Positions 52,269 to 61,017 of a DNA stretch of 64,000 nt are shown piece by piece. Every line of letters starts with the position of its first letter. The first letter of the stretch is position 1. The notes under the pieces were generated by a model. The model was not told the origin of the DNA. It saw nothing but the letters and a program-made list of their open reading frames with translations, and ran no database searches. Source of the DNA: JANXQZ01 sp038225555 (GTDB lineage: Bacteria; Acidobacteriota; Terriglobia; Bryobacterales; Bryobacteraceae). The stretch spans positions 24,936-88,935 of the forward strand of contig JBBRRB010000026.1 in the NCBI GenBank assembly GCA_038225555.1. The letters are read 5' to 3'. A program made the position numbers and the translations under genes.

Positions 52269-52947
52269 AGCCGGTTTTATTCACCAAGTGCTCACCATCG
52301 CAGGCAAAGATCTGCGGTCCGAACTGCGGACCAAAGAAACGATTAACGCATCGGTATCGTTCTCGGTCGTCATGCTGCTGCTGTTCAGCTTTGCCGTTGA
52401 CCCGGGTGCGGAGGAGGTGCTGCAAATTGCGGCAGGCCTGCTCTGGCTCGTCTTCGCATTTGCCAGCGCCCTGGTGCTGAATCGAAGCTTCGCGCGAGAG
52501 TTGTCGAATGATTGTCTGGACGCGCTATTGTCCTCTCCGGCCGAGAGCGCCGAGATCTACTTCGGGAAGTGTCTGACCAATTTCGTGCTATTGCTGATGG
52601 TGGAACTGGTCAGCATCCCGGTGTTCGGGCTGTTTTACAACGTATTCTTGCCTGCCGGGTGGCCGCTGCTCATAGCCGTGCTCTTGCTCGGAACCTGGGC
52701 GCTGACGGCCATCGGCACTATGTTCAGCGCCATGACCGTAAATTTGCGCCTGCGCGAACTGATGCTGCCGATCCTGGTTTATCCGATGATGATTCCGGCC
52801 CTCATCGCTGCGATTCGATTGACCACAGTGGTCCTGCTGGGCGAGCCTCTCGGTGAGAATTGGATCTGGTTTAAACTGCTGATTGTGTTTGATGTAATCT
52901 TTACTCTGCTGGCCTTTGCGCTGGTGGACGTGGTTCTAGTAGGTTAA
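52258..52947 (+). CDS. ccmB: Haem exporter membrane subunit CcmB
   Basis: A 229-residue protein with six membrane helices. It begins with the cytoplasmic segment VLTIAGKDLRSELRTKETINASVSFSVVMLLLFSFA, the family signature of CcmB. It also has LNRSFARELSNDCLDALLSSPAESAEIYFGK and the late YPMMIPALIAAIR. It forms the CcmABCD complex that releases haem-loaded CcmE. It overlaps ccmA by 11 bases and is 3 bases from ccmC. Confidence 0.93.
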   Translation: MANRAGFIHQVLTIAGKDLRSELRTKETINASVSFSVVMLLLFSFAVDPGAEEVLQIAAGLLWLVFAFASALVLNRSFARELSNDCLDALLSSPAESAEIYFGKCLTNFVLLLMVELVSIPVFGLFYNVFLPAGWPLLIAVLLLGTWALTAIGTMFSAMTVNLRLRELMLPILVYPMMIPALIAAIRLTTVVLLGEPLGENWIWFKLLIVFDVIFTLLAFALVDVVLVG

Positions 52948-52950
52948 ATT

Positions 52951-53634
52951 ATGCGTCAAAGTTTGATTCTAGGCCTTGCAGGCTTGGCCGGTTCGGTGAT
53001 CATTTGGAATCTGTACACCATGTTCATGAACGTCCCCGACGAGATGAACCAGGGCGCGATCTTTCGGATCATTTACTTCCACGTGCCCTTTGCCATCGCG
53101 TCGTTCATCGGTTTCTTCGCTGGCATGTTCTGTGGCATTGGCTTCCTGGTAAAAAAGAATTTTCGGCTGGATTCGATTGCCGCTTCCTTCGCCGAAGTTT
53201 CTTTCGCGTTCGCATCCGTCACGATGATCACGGGCATGATCTGGGGCCGGATTATCTGGGGCATCTGGTGGGCCTGGGATCCGCGCTTGACGTCTTACCT
53301 GGTCTGCCTGCTGTTGTACGCCGGTTACTTCATGCTGCGCCGCGCAATCGACGATCCGACGCAGCGCGCCAAGCTTTCGGCGGTCCTATCGATTTTTGCG
53401 TGCCTGGATATCGTGCTGGTTTGGAAATCGATTGAATGGTTCCGGACGCAGCATCCAGGACCCGTGCTCAGCATTCGCAATGGAGGCGGCATGGCGCCTG
53501 GAATGGAAGCCCCGATCTATTGGAATCTGCTTGCTCTGGTGTTGCTGGGAACGTCGCTGGTGCTGATCCGCATGCGCCAGGAGGACACAAAGCGCGAAAT
53601 CGATTCCCTGCGCCGATACGCGCACGGGATGTAA
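52951..53634 (+). CDS. ccmC: Haem exporter/handling protein CcmC
   Basis: A 227-residue polytopic protein with the WWD haem-handling signature GRIIWGIWWAWDPRLTSYLVCLLLY. Flanking His ligand regions are seen as IIYFHVPFAIASFIGF and WFRTQHPGPVLS. CcmC loads haem onto CcmE. It is followed 14 bases later by ccmD. AGG precedes the ATG. Confidence 0.94.
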   Translation: MRQSLILGLAGLAGSVIIWNLYTMFMNVPDEMNQGAIFRIIYFHVPFAIASFIGFFAGMFCGIGFLVKKNFRLDSIAASFAEVSFAFASVTMITGMIWGRIIWGIWWAWDPRLTSYLVCLLLYAGYFMLRRAIDDPTQRAKLSAVLSIFACLDIVLVWKSIEWFRTQHPGPVLSIRNGGGMAPGMEAPIYWNLLALVLLGTSLVLIRMRQEDTKREIDSLRRYAHGM

Positions 53635-53647
53635 GGAGCGTATTCTA

Positions 53648-53812
53648 ATGGACGCCCGTAATTTTCAATTCATGTTTTACGGCTTCGCGGCTGCGTGGGG
53701 AATAGTAGCTCTTTACGTGATCTCCATAGCATTCCGGGAGCACAAACTCCGCGCCGAACTGACTCGCGTGAAGAAGATGATCGAACAAGGGGAAAAAGAG
53801 TACCGACCATGA
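53648..53812 (+). CDS. ccmD: Haem exporter small subunit CcmD
   Basis: A 54-residue single-helix protein (about 9-30, MFYGFAAAWGIVALYVISIA) followed by a basic amphipathic tail (FREHKLRAELTRVKKMIEQGEK). AAGGAG lies nine bases before the ATG. Size, topology and position directly after ccmC identify CcmD, which stabilises CcmE in the CcmABCD complex. The stop overlaps the next gene start as ATGA. Confidence 0.85.
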   Translation: MDARNFQFMFYGFAAAWGIVALYVISIAFREHKLRAELTRVKKMIEQGEKEYRP

Positions 53813-55161
53813 ACCGCCGAAACCTGCTCAAGTCAGCCGCCTCAGTGCTTGCAGGTCTGACGACCAAGCGCGAATTGTCGGCTCAAGCGGCGATTGCCAA
53901 GGCTACTCGAGGTCTTCCGTCTCCCAAGATCAAGGATATTCAGGTAATCGCCACTGCACCGGCGGGACTTCGATTGGTGGTGGTGAAGATCATCACCGAT
54001 CAGGATGGTCTGTACGGGTACGGCTGCGCGACCTTCACTCAGCGCGCGGATCTCGTGGTTCCAGCCGTGGAGAAGTATTTGAAGCCCTTTCTAGTCGGCA
54101 AGCCGGCCGACCGCATCGACGATACCTGGCAAGCCTGCTACAACAGCTCCTATTGGCGGAATGGCCCGGTGTTGAACAATGCGATCAGCGGCGTCGACAT
54201 GGCGCTGTGGGATATCAAGGGTCGCCAGGCCAACATGCCGGTTTATCAGTTGCTGGGCGGCAAGGTTCGAGAGGCCGCCGATTGCTACACGCACGCTTCC
54301 GGCGGGGAGATCAGCCAAACTCTGGATAGCGCCCGGGCGATTATCGACCGGGGCTTCCGCTTTGTGCGCGTGCAAGTGGCGACTCCGGGTTACGAAGGCT
54401 ATGGCGCCGGACGCGGCGGACAAACAACCGCAAAGGTGGCAGGCCTGCATTCCGGCGCTGTTTTCGAATCCACGCCGTACATGAAAAGCGCGCTGAAGCT
54501 GTTTGAGGCTTGCCGCAAAAGCCTTCCTGAGGACATCGAGCTTCTACATGATGTTCACGAAAGGGTGCATCCGATCCAGGCCGTCCGATTCGCAAAAGAT
54601 GTCGAGCAATTCCGCTTATTCTTTCTGGAGGATGTGCTGTCGCCCGAGGACGTCGACTACTTCAAGATGATTCGCCAACAGAGCGCAACGCAGATCGCCA
54701 TGGGAGAGCTCTTCAATAACCCGCACGAATGGATCCCGCTCATCTCGCAGCGCCTCATCGATTTCATTCGCATTCACCCGTCGATGATTGGGGGTCTGAC
54801 GCCTGCGCGAAAGGTGTGCGCGCTGGCCGAAGCATTTAACGTGCGCAGTGCATGGCATGGACCTGGGGACCTGTCGCCCATCGGGGCGGCGTGCAACGTC
54901 ACTCTCGATGTCACCATCCCCAACTTCGGGGTGCAAGAGCACTCGCCGTTCCCGCCGCATGTGCAGGAAGTGTTTCAAGGTTGCCCGGTAGTGAAGGACG
55001 GCTACTGGTATCCGAACGACGCGCCCGGATGGGGCATTGAGGTGAACGAGCAGGCTGCGGCAAAGTATCCGTTCGGCTCAAACGAGCGCGGCGAACGCAA
55101 AGACTTGAATGGGGGCTGGGGAGAAGTAAGGAAACGGGACGGGGCAATCATCAAGCAGTAG
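53809..55161 (+). CDS. Enolase-superfamily protein, mannonate-dehydratase (ManD/RspA)-like, Tat leader
   Basis: A 450-residue mandelate-racemase/enolase-superfamily protein with a Tat-like leader (NRRNLLKSAASVLAG). The ATG at 53809 overlaps the ccmD stop; the longer frame to 53695 runs through ccmD. Family blocks are NAISGVDMALWDIKGRQANMPVYQLLGGK, LLHDVHERVHPIQAVRFAK, FFLEDVLSPEDVDYF (metal ligand Glu), MGELFNNPHEW and HGPGDLSPIGAACNVTLD. These match the ManD/RspA group, whose members dehydrate sugar acids such as D-mannonate or are catalytically weak. A Tat leader on such an enzyme is unusual. Its role next to ccm genes is unclear. Confidence 0.88.
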   Translation: MNRRNLLKSAASVLAGLTTKRELSAQAAIAKATRGLPSPKIKDIQVIATAPAGLRLVVVKIITDQDGLYGYGCATFTQRADLVVPAVEKYLKPFLVGKPADRIDDTWQACYNSSYWRNGPVLNNAISGVDMALWDIKGRQANMPVYQLLGGKVREAADCYTHASGGEISQTLDSARAIIDRGFRFVRVQVATPGYEGYGAGRGGQTTAKVAGLHSGAVFESTPYMKSALKLFEACRKSLPEDIELLHDVHERVHPIQAVRFAKDVEQFRLFFLEDVLSPEDVDYFKMIRQQSATQIAMGELFNNPHEWIPLISQRLIDFIRIHPSMIGGLTPARKVCALAEAFNVRSAWHGPGDLSPIGAACNVTLDVTIPNFGVQEHSPFPPHVQEVFQGCPVVKDGYWYPNDAPGWGIEVNEQAAAKYPFGSNERGERKDLNGGWGEVRKRDGAIIKQ

Positions 55162-55193
55162 CGCACTGAGCTGCGGCGCTACGCTGATGCGCT

Positions 55194-55604
55194 ATGATTG
55201 ATTGTTTACGAGAGCCGGTTTCATTGACGATACTGGAATTGCTCGACACTTTGGAAGCTGGAATCGTCAACGAACGCATGAGTCGCCCAAAGAAGGCTTC
55301 GGTTCCAATCGCCGATTCCATTTCGCCCGAATCGCTGGAATCGCAAATCGAAAAATGTGGACTCTCGGCGACGGAGTTTGGATCGATCTTCGGCGTTGAA
55401 CCTGAGAGCGTGCGGGAGTGGCTGGCCGGAAGGAATGGGATCCCGCATTGGGTACAACCCGCGTTGCAAATTTACGAGTTGCTCGGCCTTGGCGCGCGCC
55501 GCAAGATTCTAACGCGTCCTAAACCGGTCCCGCTTCCGTCTCCGCCCCCGCGAACGGAAGCCCCATTAAAGCCGCATCCATTTTCACGACTACAGGACCT
55601 ATAA
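55194..55604 (+). CDS. Helix-turn-helix DNA-binding protein (XRE-like)
   Basis: A 136-residue protein. The centre ESLESQIEKCGLSATEFGSIFGVEPESVREWLAGRNGIPHWVQPALQIYELLGL fits an XRE/Cro-type helix-turn-helix with the recognition helix at VEPESVREWLAGR. The C-terminus is a proline-rich tail (PKPVPLPSPPPRTEAPLKPHPF). A shorter start at 55278 (MSRPKKASV) is possible, since the first 28 residues look less conserved. It is 11 bases from the ParA-like gene, so the two form a pair. Confidence 0.7.
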   Translation: MIDCLREPVSLTILELLDTLEAGIVNERMSRPKKASVPIADSISPESLESQIEKCGLSATEFGSIFGVEPESVREWLAGRNGIPHWVQPALQIYELLGLGARRKILTRPKPVPLPSPPPRTEAPLKPHPFSRLQDL

Positions 55605-55615
55605 CTTTAAACCAA

Positions 55616-56341
55616 ATGACTGAACAGAAAAACATCTTTGACAAGCCTCGTCTCATCATCACGCACGGCGAAAAAGGCGGAGTCGGCAAGACCACCGTTG
55701 CCAGGGTAATCGCCGACTATCTGAAATCGAATGAACTCACCTTTCGCGCCTTCGATGCGGAGGGCGAAACCGGCCAACTGCTGAGGTTCCACCCGGCGGA
55801 CACTTCCGCCATCGACGTCTCAGACGCTGCCAGCGTCGCTCCTGTGCTGGATTACTTGATGGATGGAACGGGCAAACGCCTGGCCCTGGTGGATCTGGGC
55901 GCAAGATCCGGTGCCGACTTAAAGAGCTGGCTATATCGGGGAGGCGCGCTTGAGGAGGCCGGTGCGGGACGGCTGGGAATCACCATCGTCTACGTGTTGG
56001 GCGGTGCTGTCGACAGCGTCGGACACCTGAAGGAGTGCTTCAGTGCGCTCGGCCGCGAGATGAACTACGTGATTATCAAGAATCAAGGCGTGGCGACCCG
56101 CTTCGATGTTTATGATCAATCCAAGATTCACGACGAACTGACCAAAGCCGGAGCTCGTGAAATTACCTTTTCTGGCCTGGATCCCGCCGTGTATCAATCG
56201 GTAGACCGGGCCAGCCTGCCCTTTTCCGCTTTCGCAGATAATCAAGGCGGCAGTTTCAGCTATACGGAGCGTCGCTATACCAGGACGTTTCTGCGCGAGT
56301 GTTTCGCGGCATTGGACGAGGTCGCGCCGCTGCTTCGATAA
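55616..56341 (+). CDS. ParA/MinD-type P-loop ATPase
   Basis: A 241-residue ATPase with a deviant Walker A GEKGGVGKTTVARVIADYLK (Lys20 and Lys25), the SIMIBI-class hallmark. The switch region RAFDAEGETGQLLRF and the motif LALVDLGARSGADLKSWL (in place of DxPP/DxG) follow. Later NQGVATRF resembles the adenine-recognition 'NR/NK' loop. ParA-like proteins polymerise or dimerise on DNA or membranes to move cargo. No ParB is present. The upstream HTH gene could act as the DNA-binding partner. Cargo is unknown. Confidence 0.8.
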   Translation: MTEQKNIFDKPRLIITHGEKGGVGKTTVARVIADYLKSNELTFRAFDAEGETGQLLRFHPADTSAIDVSDAASVAPVLDYLMDGTGKRLALVDLGARSGADLKSWLYRGGALEEAGAGRLGITIVYVLGGAVDSVGHLKECFSALGREMNYVIIKNQGVATRFDVYDQSKIHDELTKAGAREITFSGLDPAVYQSVDRASLPFSAFADNQGGSFSYTERRYTRTFLRECFAALDEVAPLLR

Positions 56342-56345
56342 GACT

Positions 56346-57683
56346 TCAGGCGCGTCGTTTCGGGAATACAACGGTGAATGCCGATCCCCGTTCCGGCGCG
56401 CTCTCTACCTGGATCTTCGCGTCATGCCGATCCGCGATCCACTTGGCGATGGACAGGCCTAGCCCGCTTCCCCCTGCGTCGCGGTTCCTCGATTCATCGG
56501 CCCGGTAGAATCTCTCGAAAATGTGCGGGATCACTTCTGGCGGTATACCCACTCCTGTATCCCGCACCTCAATTTGTACTGAGTTTGCATCCTGCCGGGC
56601 TCGCAGATTTACTGAACCGCCTGGGGGCGTGTAGCGTATGGCGTTGTCCACCAGCACTGAGAGCAGCCGTCGAAGTCCGGCTTCGTGGCCGTTCAGGAGA
56701 ACTGGCGAGGCCTGGGAATTCGATTCGACGGCCAGCCCATGCCTGGATGCAAGAGCGCGGGCGTGTTCAACCTCCTCCTCGATCAACTTGGTTAAGTCGA
56801 CCTGAGTCATCGGCCAAGCGTGCAGTCCCGCGTCGGCGCGCGCCAGCGTCAATAAGTCTTCCACGAGTTGAGAGGTTCGTTCGGCCTCTTCGCCAACCTG
56901 CCTCAACGCTTCCCGGTACTCCTCCGGGGTCCGCTCCTTGCGCAATGCGATTTCCGCCGCCGCCCGCATCACGGCAATGGGGCTGCGCAACTCATGAGAA
57001 GCGTCGGCCGTAAACTGAGTGAGCCGCTTGACGGCTAAATCGAGTCTGGCCAGAGTTTCGTTCCAGGCTTCGGACAGCCGCTGCAACTCGTCGCCTGTCC
57101 GCGGCACAGACAATCTCTGCGATAAGTTCTGAAGAGTGATCGAACGCGCGGCTGCCGTGACTTCGTCAACCGGCGAGAGGGCGCGGCGGCTAAGCAGATA
57201 TCCGCCAAAGCCGGCCAGCACCAACGTGACCGGAACGGCCAACAGCATCATCCATAGCAGGTGATCAAGGACTGCATTGGCCTCGTCCAGACTGGCGATT
57301 GCGGAGACGACAAAGGAAGATTGATTCACGACGACCGTATCCGAGAGAGGCCTTGTGCGCAGGACCGCTCCCGGTTGTGGAGTGCCTTCGAGCAGCAGCG
57401 CGCCCGTACCGTCGCGAACTTGAATCCAGTACCCTTCTGGAATCGCGTTTGCATACTCCGTCAACTCTTCACGAAGCTGGGCCGGGGGAATGCCTTCGGC
57501 GATCTCGGTTCTTAGCACCTTGACCAAGCCCTCGACGTACTGCTTCTCCGTCGACCCGATCGTGCCGTACATGGCTTGTCGAAGCGCGAGCCATACGGCA
57601 CTGCCGAACAATAATAGCCCGATGGTGAGCACCAGCGAGTACCACAATGTTAAGCGAAAGCGGAGCGAAACCGGGCCGATCAT
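56346..57683 (-). CDS. Two-component sensor histidine kinase (HAMP-type)
   Basis: A 445-residue sensor kinase. Two membrane helices (LWYSLVLTIGLLLFGSAVWLAL and LLWMMLLAVPVTLVLAGFGGYLL) enclose a periplasmic domain of about 115 residues. A HAMP domain (RRALSPVDEVTAAARSITLQNLSQRL) follows. The H-box is ASHELRSPIAVMRAAAEIAL with His230, and the ATPase motifs are VRDTGVGIPPEVIPHIFERFYR and GGSGLGLSIAKWI. It overlaps the response-regulator gene by four bases and is third in the operon after the metalloprotease gene. Its signal is unknown; the fold and order resemble heavy-metal or cell-envelope sensors. Confidence 0.93.
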   Translation of the reverse strand: MIGPVSLRFRLTLWYSLVLTIGLLLFGSAVWLALRQAMYGTIGSTEKQYVEGLVKVLRTEIAEGIPPAQLREELTEYANAIPEGYWIQVRDGTGALLLEGTPQPGAVLRTRPLSDTVVVNQSSFVVSAIASLDEANAVLDHLLWMMLLAVPVTLVLAGFGGYLLSRRALSPVDEVTAAARSITLQNLSQRLSVPRTGDELQRLSEAWNETLARLDLAVKRLTQFTADASHELRSPIAVMRAAAEIALRKERTPEEYREALRQVGEEAERTSQLVEDLLTLARADAGLHAWPMTQVDLTKLIEEEVEHARALASRHGLAVESNSQASPVLLNGHEAGLRRLLSVLVDNAIRYTPPGGSVNLRARQDANSVQIEVRDTGVGIPPEVIPHIFERFYRADESRNRDAGGSGLGLSIAKWIADRHDAKIQVESAPERGSAFTVVFPKRRA

Positions 57684-58354
57684 GGGCCTGGATCGAGGCA
57701 GTAACCCACTCCCCGAACCGTCTGGATCAAGCGCGCCTCGCCGTCGCCGTCAACTTTGTTCCGCAGCAACCGCACGAACGCGTCCAGGGTGTTGTTTTGA
57801 ACATCGGAATCGAAACCCCAGACTGCCTCCATCAGGGTGTCCCGCGGCACCACCGCCCCGGGCCGACGCATCAGCAGTTCGAGCAGGTTGTATTCCGTCT
57901 TCGTTAGCGACACGCGCCGATCGCCCCGCCGAACTTCGTGGGTTGCGGGATTGAGCGACAAATCGCGCGCGCGGAGAAGAACTGGTTTCGCGACCGGGCC
58001 TCGGCGCGAGACAGACCGAATGCGCGCGAGCAGCACCTCGAAAGAAAACGGTTTAGTAAGGTAGTCGTCGGCACCCAAGTCGAGCCCGCGCACCATATCT
58101 TGCATGGCATCGCGCGCGGTCAGCATGAGTATAGGAGTTTGATTCCGCTCCTCGCGCAGCTTCCTGACTACCGCGAACCCGTCCATGCGCGGCAGCATCA
58201 CGTCGAGCACAATTAAGTCGAATACGTGCACCTGCGCCATTGCCAGCGCGGTTGACCCATCCTGGGCCAACACCACCGAATGGCCTTCCTCCTCGAGTCC
58301 TTTCTTCAGGAGGTCGGCCATGCGGCGTTCATCTTCCGCTACCAGCAACTGCAC
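57680..58354 (-). CDS. OmpR/PhoB-family response regulator
   Basis: A 224-residue regulator. The receiver domain opens MQLLVAEDERRMADLLKKGLEEEGHSV with phospho-acceptor Asp51 (LIVLDVMLPRMDG) and the Thr/Lys switch pair (MLTARDA, DYLTKPFSF). The C-terminal winged helix shows LSLNPATHEVRRGDRRVSLTKTEYNLLELLMRRPGAVVPR and DAFVRLLRNKVD. The stop overlaps the kinase start (ATGA). The upstream metalloprotease gene stops 3 bases before this start. Confidence 0.94.
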   Translation of the reverse strand: MQLLVAEDERRMADLLKKGLEEEGHSVVLAQDGSTALAMAQVHVFDLIVLDVMLPRMDGFAVVRKLREERNQTPILMLTARDAMQDMVRGLDLGADDYLTKPFSFEVLLARIRSVSRRGPVAKPVLLRARDLSLNPATHEVRRGDRRVSLTKTEYNLLELLMRRPGAVVPRDTLMEAVWGFDSDVQNNTLDAFVRLLRNKVDGDGEARLIQTVRGVGYCLDPGP

Positions 58355-58357
58355 GAC

Positions 58358-60961
58358 TTAGGGCCGGATGATGTAATCGGGCCAGCAGGTCACGGCGTCG
58401 TCGAACTGATCCCCGAACGCCCGAATAGGCGTGGCTCCGCTTCCCGATGGAGCGGCGAACTTGGGATCCAGGATGCGGGCAATTTGATCTCGCGCGCCTT
58501 CCAGGTGAGCCCGAGTTTCCCGGTCGGATGCCTTGGCCAATGCCGATCCGATCGCTGTGTTCAGCGACTTCAGCTCTGCGCGATAGAGCGGACGCTCGTC
58601 CCCGCTGGTCGCGAAGAAGCCTTGCGCGAACCCGGGCGGCAGGCCAACAGGAAGGGTTGGAGTAACTCCATTGAGCTTCGAGTTCGCGAGATCCAGGTAC
58701 GCGCGCTGCAGATTGCGCCGATAAGCGTCAATTTGAACCTTGGACGAATCCAACTCTTTCCACACGCCCTTGCGCACATCTGACAGCAGATCGAGCGGGG
58801 CGTACGCCGATGAGCCATCAATCGCTTCCTGCTCAACCAGACGTGCGAAGCGCTGGCTGCTCAGCAGATTGTTGAGGACGCTGTTCTGGGCGTTGCGAAC
58901 GCGGCTCAACGCGCCAATGGGCTCGATGCGGCGCAGAATCTCGCGGTCGAGAGCCCAGGTTGGCGTGGCGAATGCGTTCTCGTTCAGGAACTTGACTGCG
59001 TCGGCTTGGTGCGTTTTCACAACTGGAGTGAAGATCAAACCTTCCTGACCCACCGACTTCTGCTGAGACTGGAATCCGCCCACGATGGCGGCGACGTGAT
59101 TCAATTCCAGCGTCCACTGACCCAGCATGCGGCCGTACAACTCAGCTAAATCCTCGTACGATTCGCCCTCGGTGGAAGTGGCGGAGAGCAACATCTTGGC
59201 GACCCTGTTCAAATTCTTGATACCCAGCCCGGTGGATTTGATGGCGTCCGCATCGCCCACTGCCTCAGTCAATTCGCCCGGGTCCGATCCTGCCGAACCG
59301 GCGGTGGAAAAACGAAGCCACGGAGTCTTGTCCTGCTCGCGCGCCCATCGGTCGAGCGTGGGTTTCTCCTCGTCTGGAGTCTTCGCACTCGGGATCGGCT
59401 TATAACCCCAAGCTGTGGCCCAAACATCGTAAGGTCCGATACCGGGAATGAGATCCTCGACATCGATGTGGTCTTCAGGCTGCGCCACGTAGTTGAATCG
59501 CGAGTAATCCATGATGGAAGGCGCGTGCCCCATTTTCTTGACCCACTCGCGATCGCGAACCTTTTCCTGCGGGTACATCGAGCTCGCCTTCATATTGTGT
59601 TGGAAGCCAAGCGTATGGCCCACTTCATGCGCGCATACGAATTCGATGAGCTTGCCCATGAGATCGTCGGGCAGCGGGAGTTTCTGCGCCCTTGGGTCGA
59701 GCGGACCGGCCTGCAGAAAATACCAATCGCGCTGCAGGTTCATGATGTTGTGGTAGGACTGAATGTCCGAATCCAGGATCTCGCCCGTGCGAGGATCGTG
59801 CACGTTGGGGCCCGAGGCGTTCTCAATGGTCGAGGGCAGCCAGCGGATCACCGAATAACGGGCGTCTTCGGGGCTGAACTCGGGATCCTGCTCGGGGGTG
59901 GGGGCGAGCTTCGCGATGATCGCGTTCTTAAAGCCGGCGGCTTCGAAGGCCTTCTGCCACTTCTCCACTCCAGCTTTCATGTAGGGAACCCATTTCGACG
60001 GGGTGGCGGAATCGATCCAATACACGATCGGCTTTACGGGCTCGGATAATTCGGCGGAAGGATCCTTCTTTTCCAGACGCCAGCGGTCGATGTAGCGGCG
60101 TTTGGGGGCGCGGTGTTCGTCTCTGCCGTAATCCATCTGGTTGACGCTGAAGAATCCAACGCGATCGTCCGCCAGACGCGGCTGCATCGGCTTTTCGGGC
60201 AGCTTGATCATGCTCTGGTGCAGCACGATGGTGGCGCTTCCGGCCCGCATGCCTGCTCCGAGGAAGGGATTCACCGGGGTAGCGGAGCCACCAAGCGGGG
60301 TGGCCATCTTGGTGTAGGTGTGCGTCGCTTCGGCTTCGATGTTCTCGGGGTAGGGCGAGATGCGCTCGATGTAGGATCGGGATGGATCCATGGTGGTCGC
60401 GTTGAGCCGCTGCCGTGCGCCCAGTTCGAAAACATCGGTCGTGAACAGCCGCGTGACTTCGATGACGGGTGCCCCGTTGGTCGCGAACGCCGCGACTGGG
60501 AAGGACATCAGAATGGCATTGTTATTGGCCGCTCTTACCGCTTGCGCGATGGGCGTCTTGGCATCTGCGACCACTTCGTAATTAATGTCGCGAAGATTGA
60601 CCTTGTTGCCCTTCAGTTCCCACCGGACCACGCGATTCCCCAAGCTCTGCCCGCCGTAGCCGACCCCGATCGTAGTCTTTGCGATCTGCGTGACCCAGAG
60701 GAATTCCTTATCCAGTTCAGCCTTAGGGATTTCGTAATAATACTTGTCCTTGAGAGTATGGACGGTGAAGATTCCCTTTTTCGATTTGGCGTCTTTGGTG
60801 ATCACCTTGTCATAGGGCTGTGGGTCTTGAGATGGAGGAGTAAACGCGCCAGGGCGTTGCGGACCGGCTGCGGGCGTTGGTGCGGGTGTTTCCGGCGGCG
60901 GGGGTTCCTGCGCTGCGAGGAACGCTGCGGCACAGAGGGCGCAGAGGATGCGGAGCTTCAT
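58358..60961 (-). CDS. Exported zinc-dependent metalloprotease (DUF5117/DUF5118 type)
   Basis: An 867-residue secreted metalloprotease of the metzincin-like type. It has a signal peptide (MKLRILCALCAAAFLAAQ), a Pro-rich linker, then DUF5118/DUF5117-like N-terminal beta-rich regions. The zinc site is HEVGHTLGFQH with His445, His449 and His455, followed by a possible Met-turn SIMDYSRFNY. GGAGG sits seven bases before the ATG. It is the first gene of an operon with the response regulator (3-base gap) and kinase. Family members are common in Bacteroidetes and Acidobacteria; substrates are unknown. Confidence 0.92.
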   Translation of the reverse strand: MKLRILCALCAAAFLAAQEPPPPETPAPTPAAGPQRPGAFTPPSQDPQPYDKVITKDAKSKKGIFTVHTLKDKYYYEIPKAELDKEFLWVTQIAKTTIGVGYGGQSLGNRVVRWELKGNKVNLRDINYEVVADAKTPIAQAVRAANNNAILMSFPVAAFATNGAPVIEVTRLFTTDVFELGARQRLNATTMDPSRSYIERISPYPENIEAEATHTYTKMATPLGGSATPVNPFLGAGMRAGSATIVLHQSMIKLPEKPMQPRLADDRVGFFSVNQMDYGRDEHRAPKRRYIDRWRLEKKDPSAELSEPVKPIVYWIDSATPSKWVPYMKAGVEKWQKAFEAAGFKNAIIAKLAPTPEQDPEFSPEDARYSVIRWLPSTIENASGPNVHDPRTGEILDSDIQSYHNIMNLQRDWYFLQAGPLDPRAQKLPLPDDLMGKLIEFVCAHEVGHTLGFQHNMKASSMYPQEKVRDREWVKKMGHAPSIMDYSRFNYVAQPEDHIDVEDLIPGIGPYDVWATAWGYKPIPSAKTPDEEKPTLDRWAREQDKTPWLRFSTAGSAGSDPGELTEAVGDADAIKSTGLGIKNLNRVAKMLLSATSTEGESYEDLAELYGRMLGQWTLELNHVAAIVGGFQSQQKSVGQEGLIFTPVVKTHQADAVKFLNENAFATPTWALDREILRRIEPIGALSRVRNAQNSVLNNLLSSQRFARLVEQEAIDGSSAYAPLDLLSDVRKGVWKELDSSKVQIDAYRRNLQRAYLDLANSKLNGVTPTLPVGLPPGFAQGFFATSGDERPLYRAELKSLNTAIGSALAKASDRETRAHLEGARDQIARILDPKFAAPSGSGATPIRAFGDQFDDAVTCWPDYIIRP

Positions 60962-61017
60962 AGTTAGTCCTCCAGATGGATGAAATCTATCTTACCAGCA
61001 GGCTTGATTGTCCATCT

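Noticed and set aside
60113..60967. Plus-strand frame of 284 residues
   Set aside because: Antisense to the start of the zinc metalloprotease, whose motifs and ribosome-binding site are clear.
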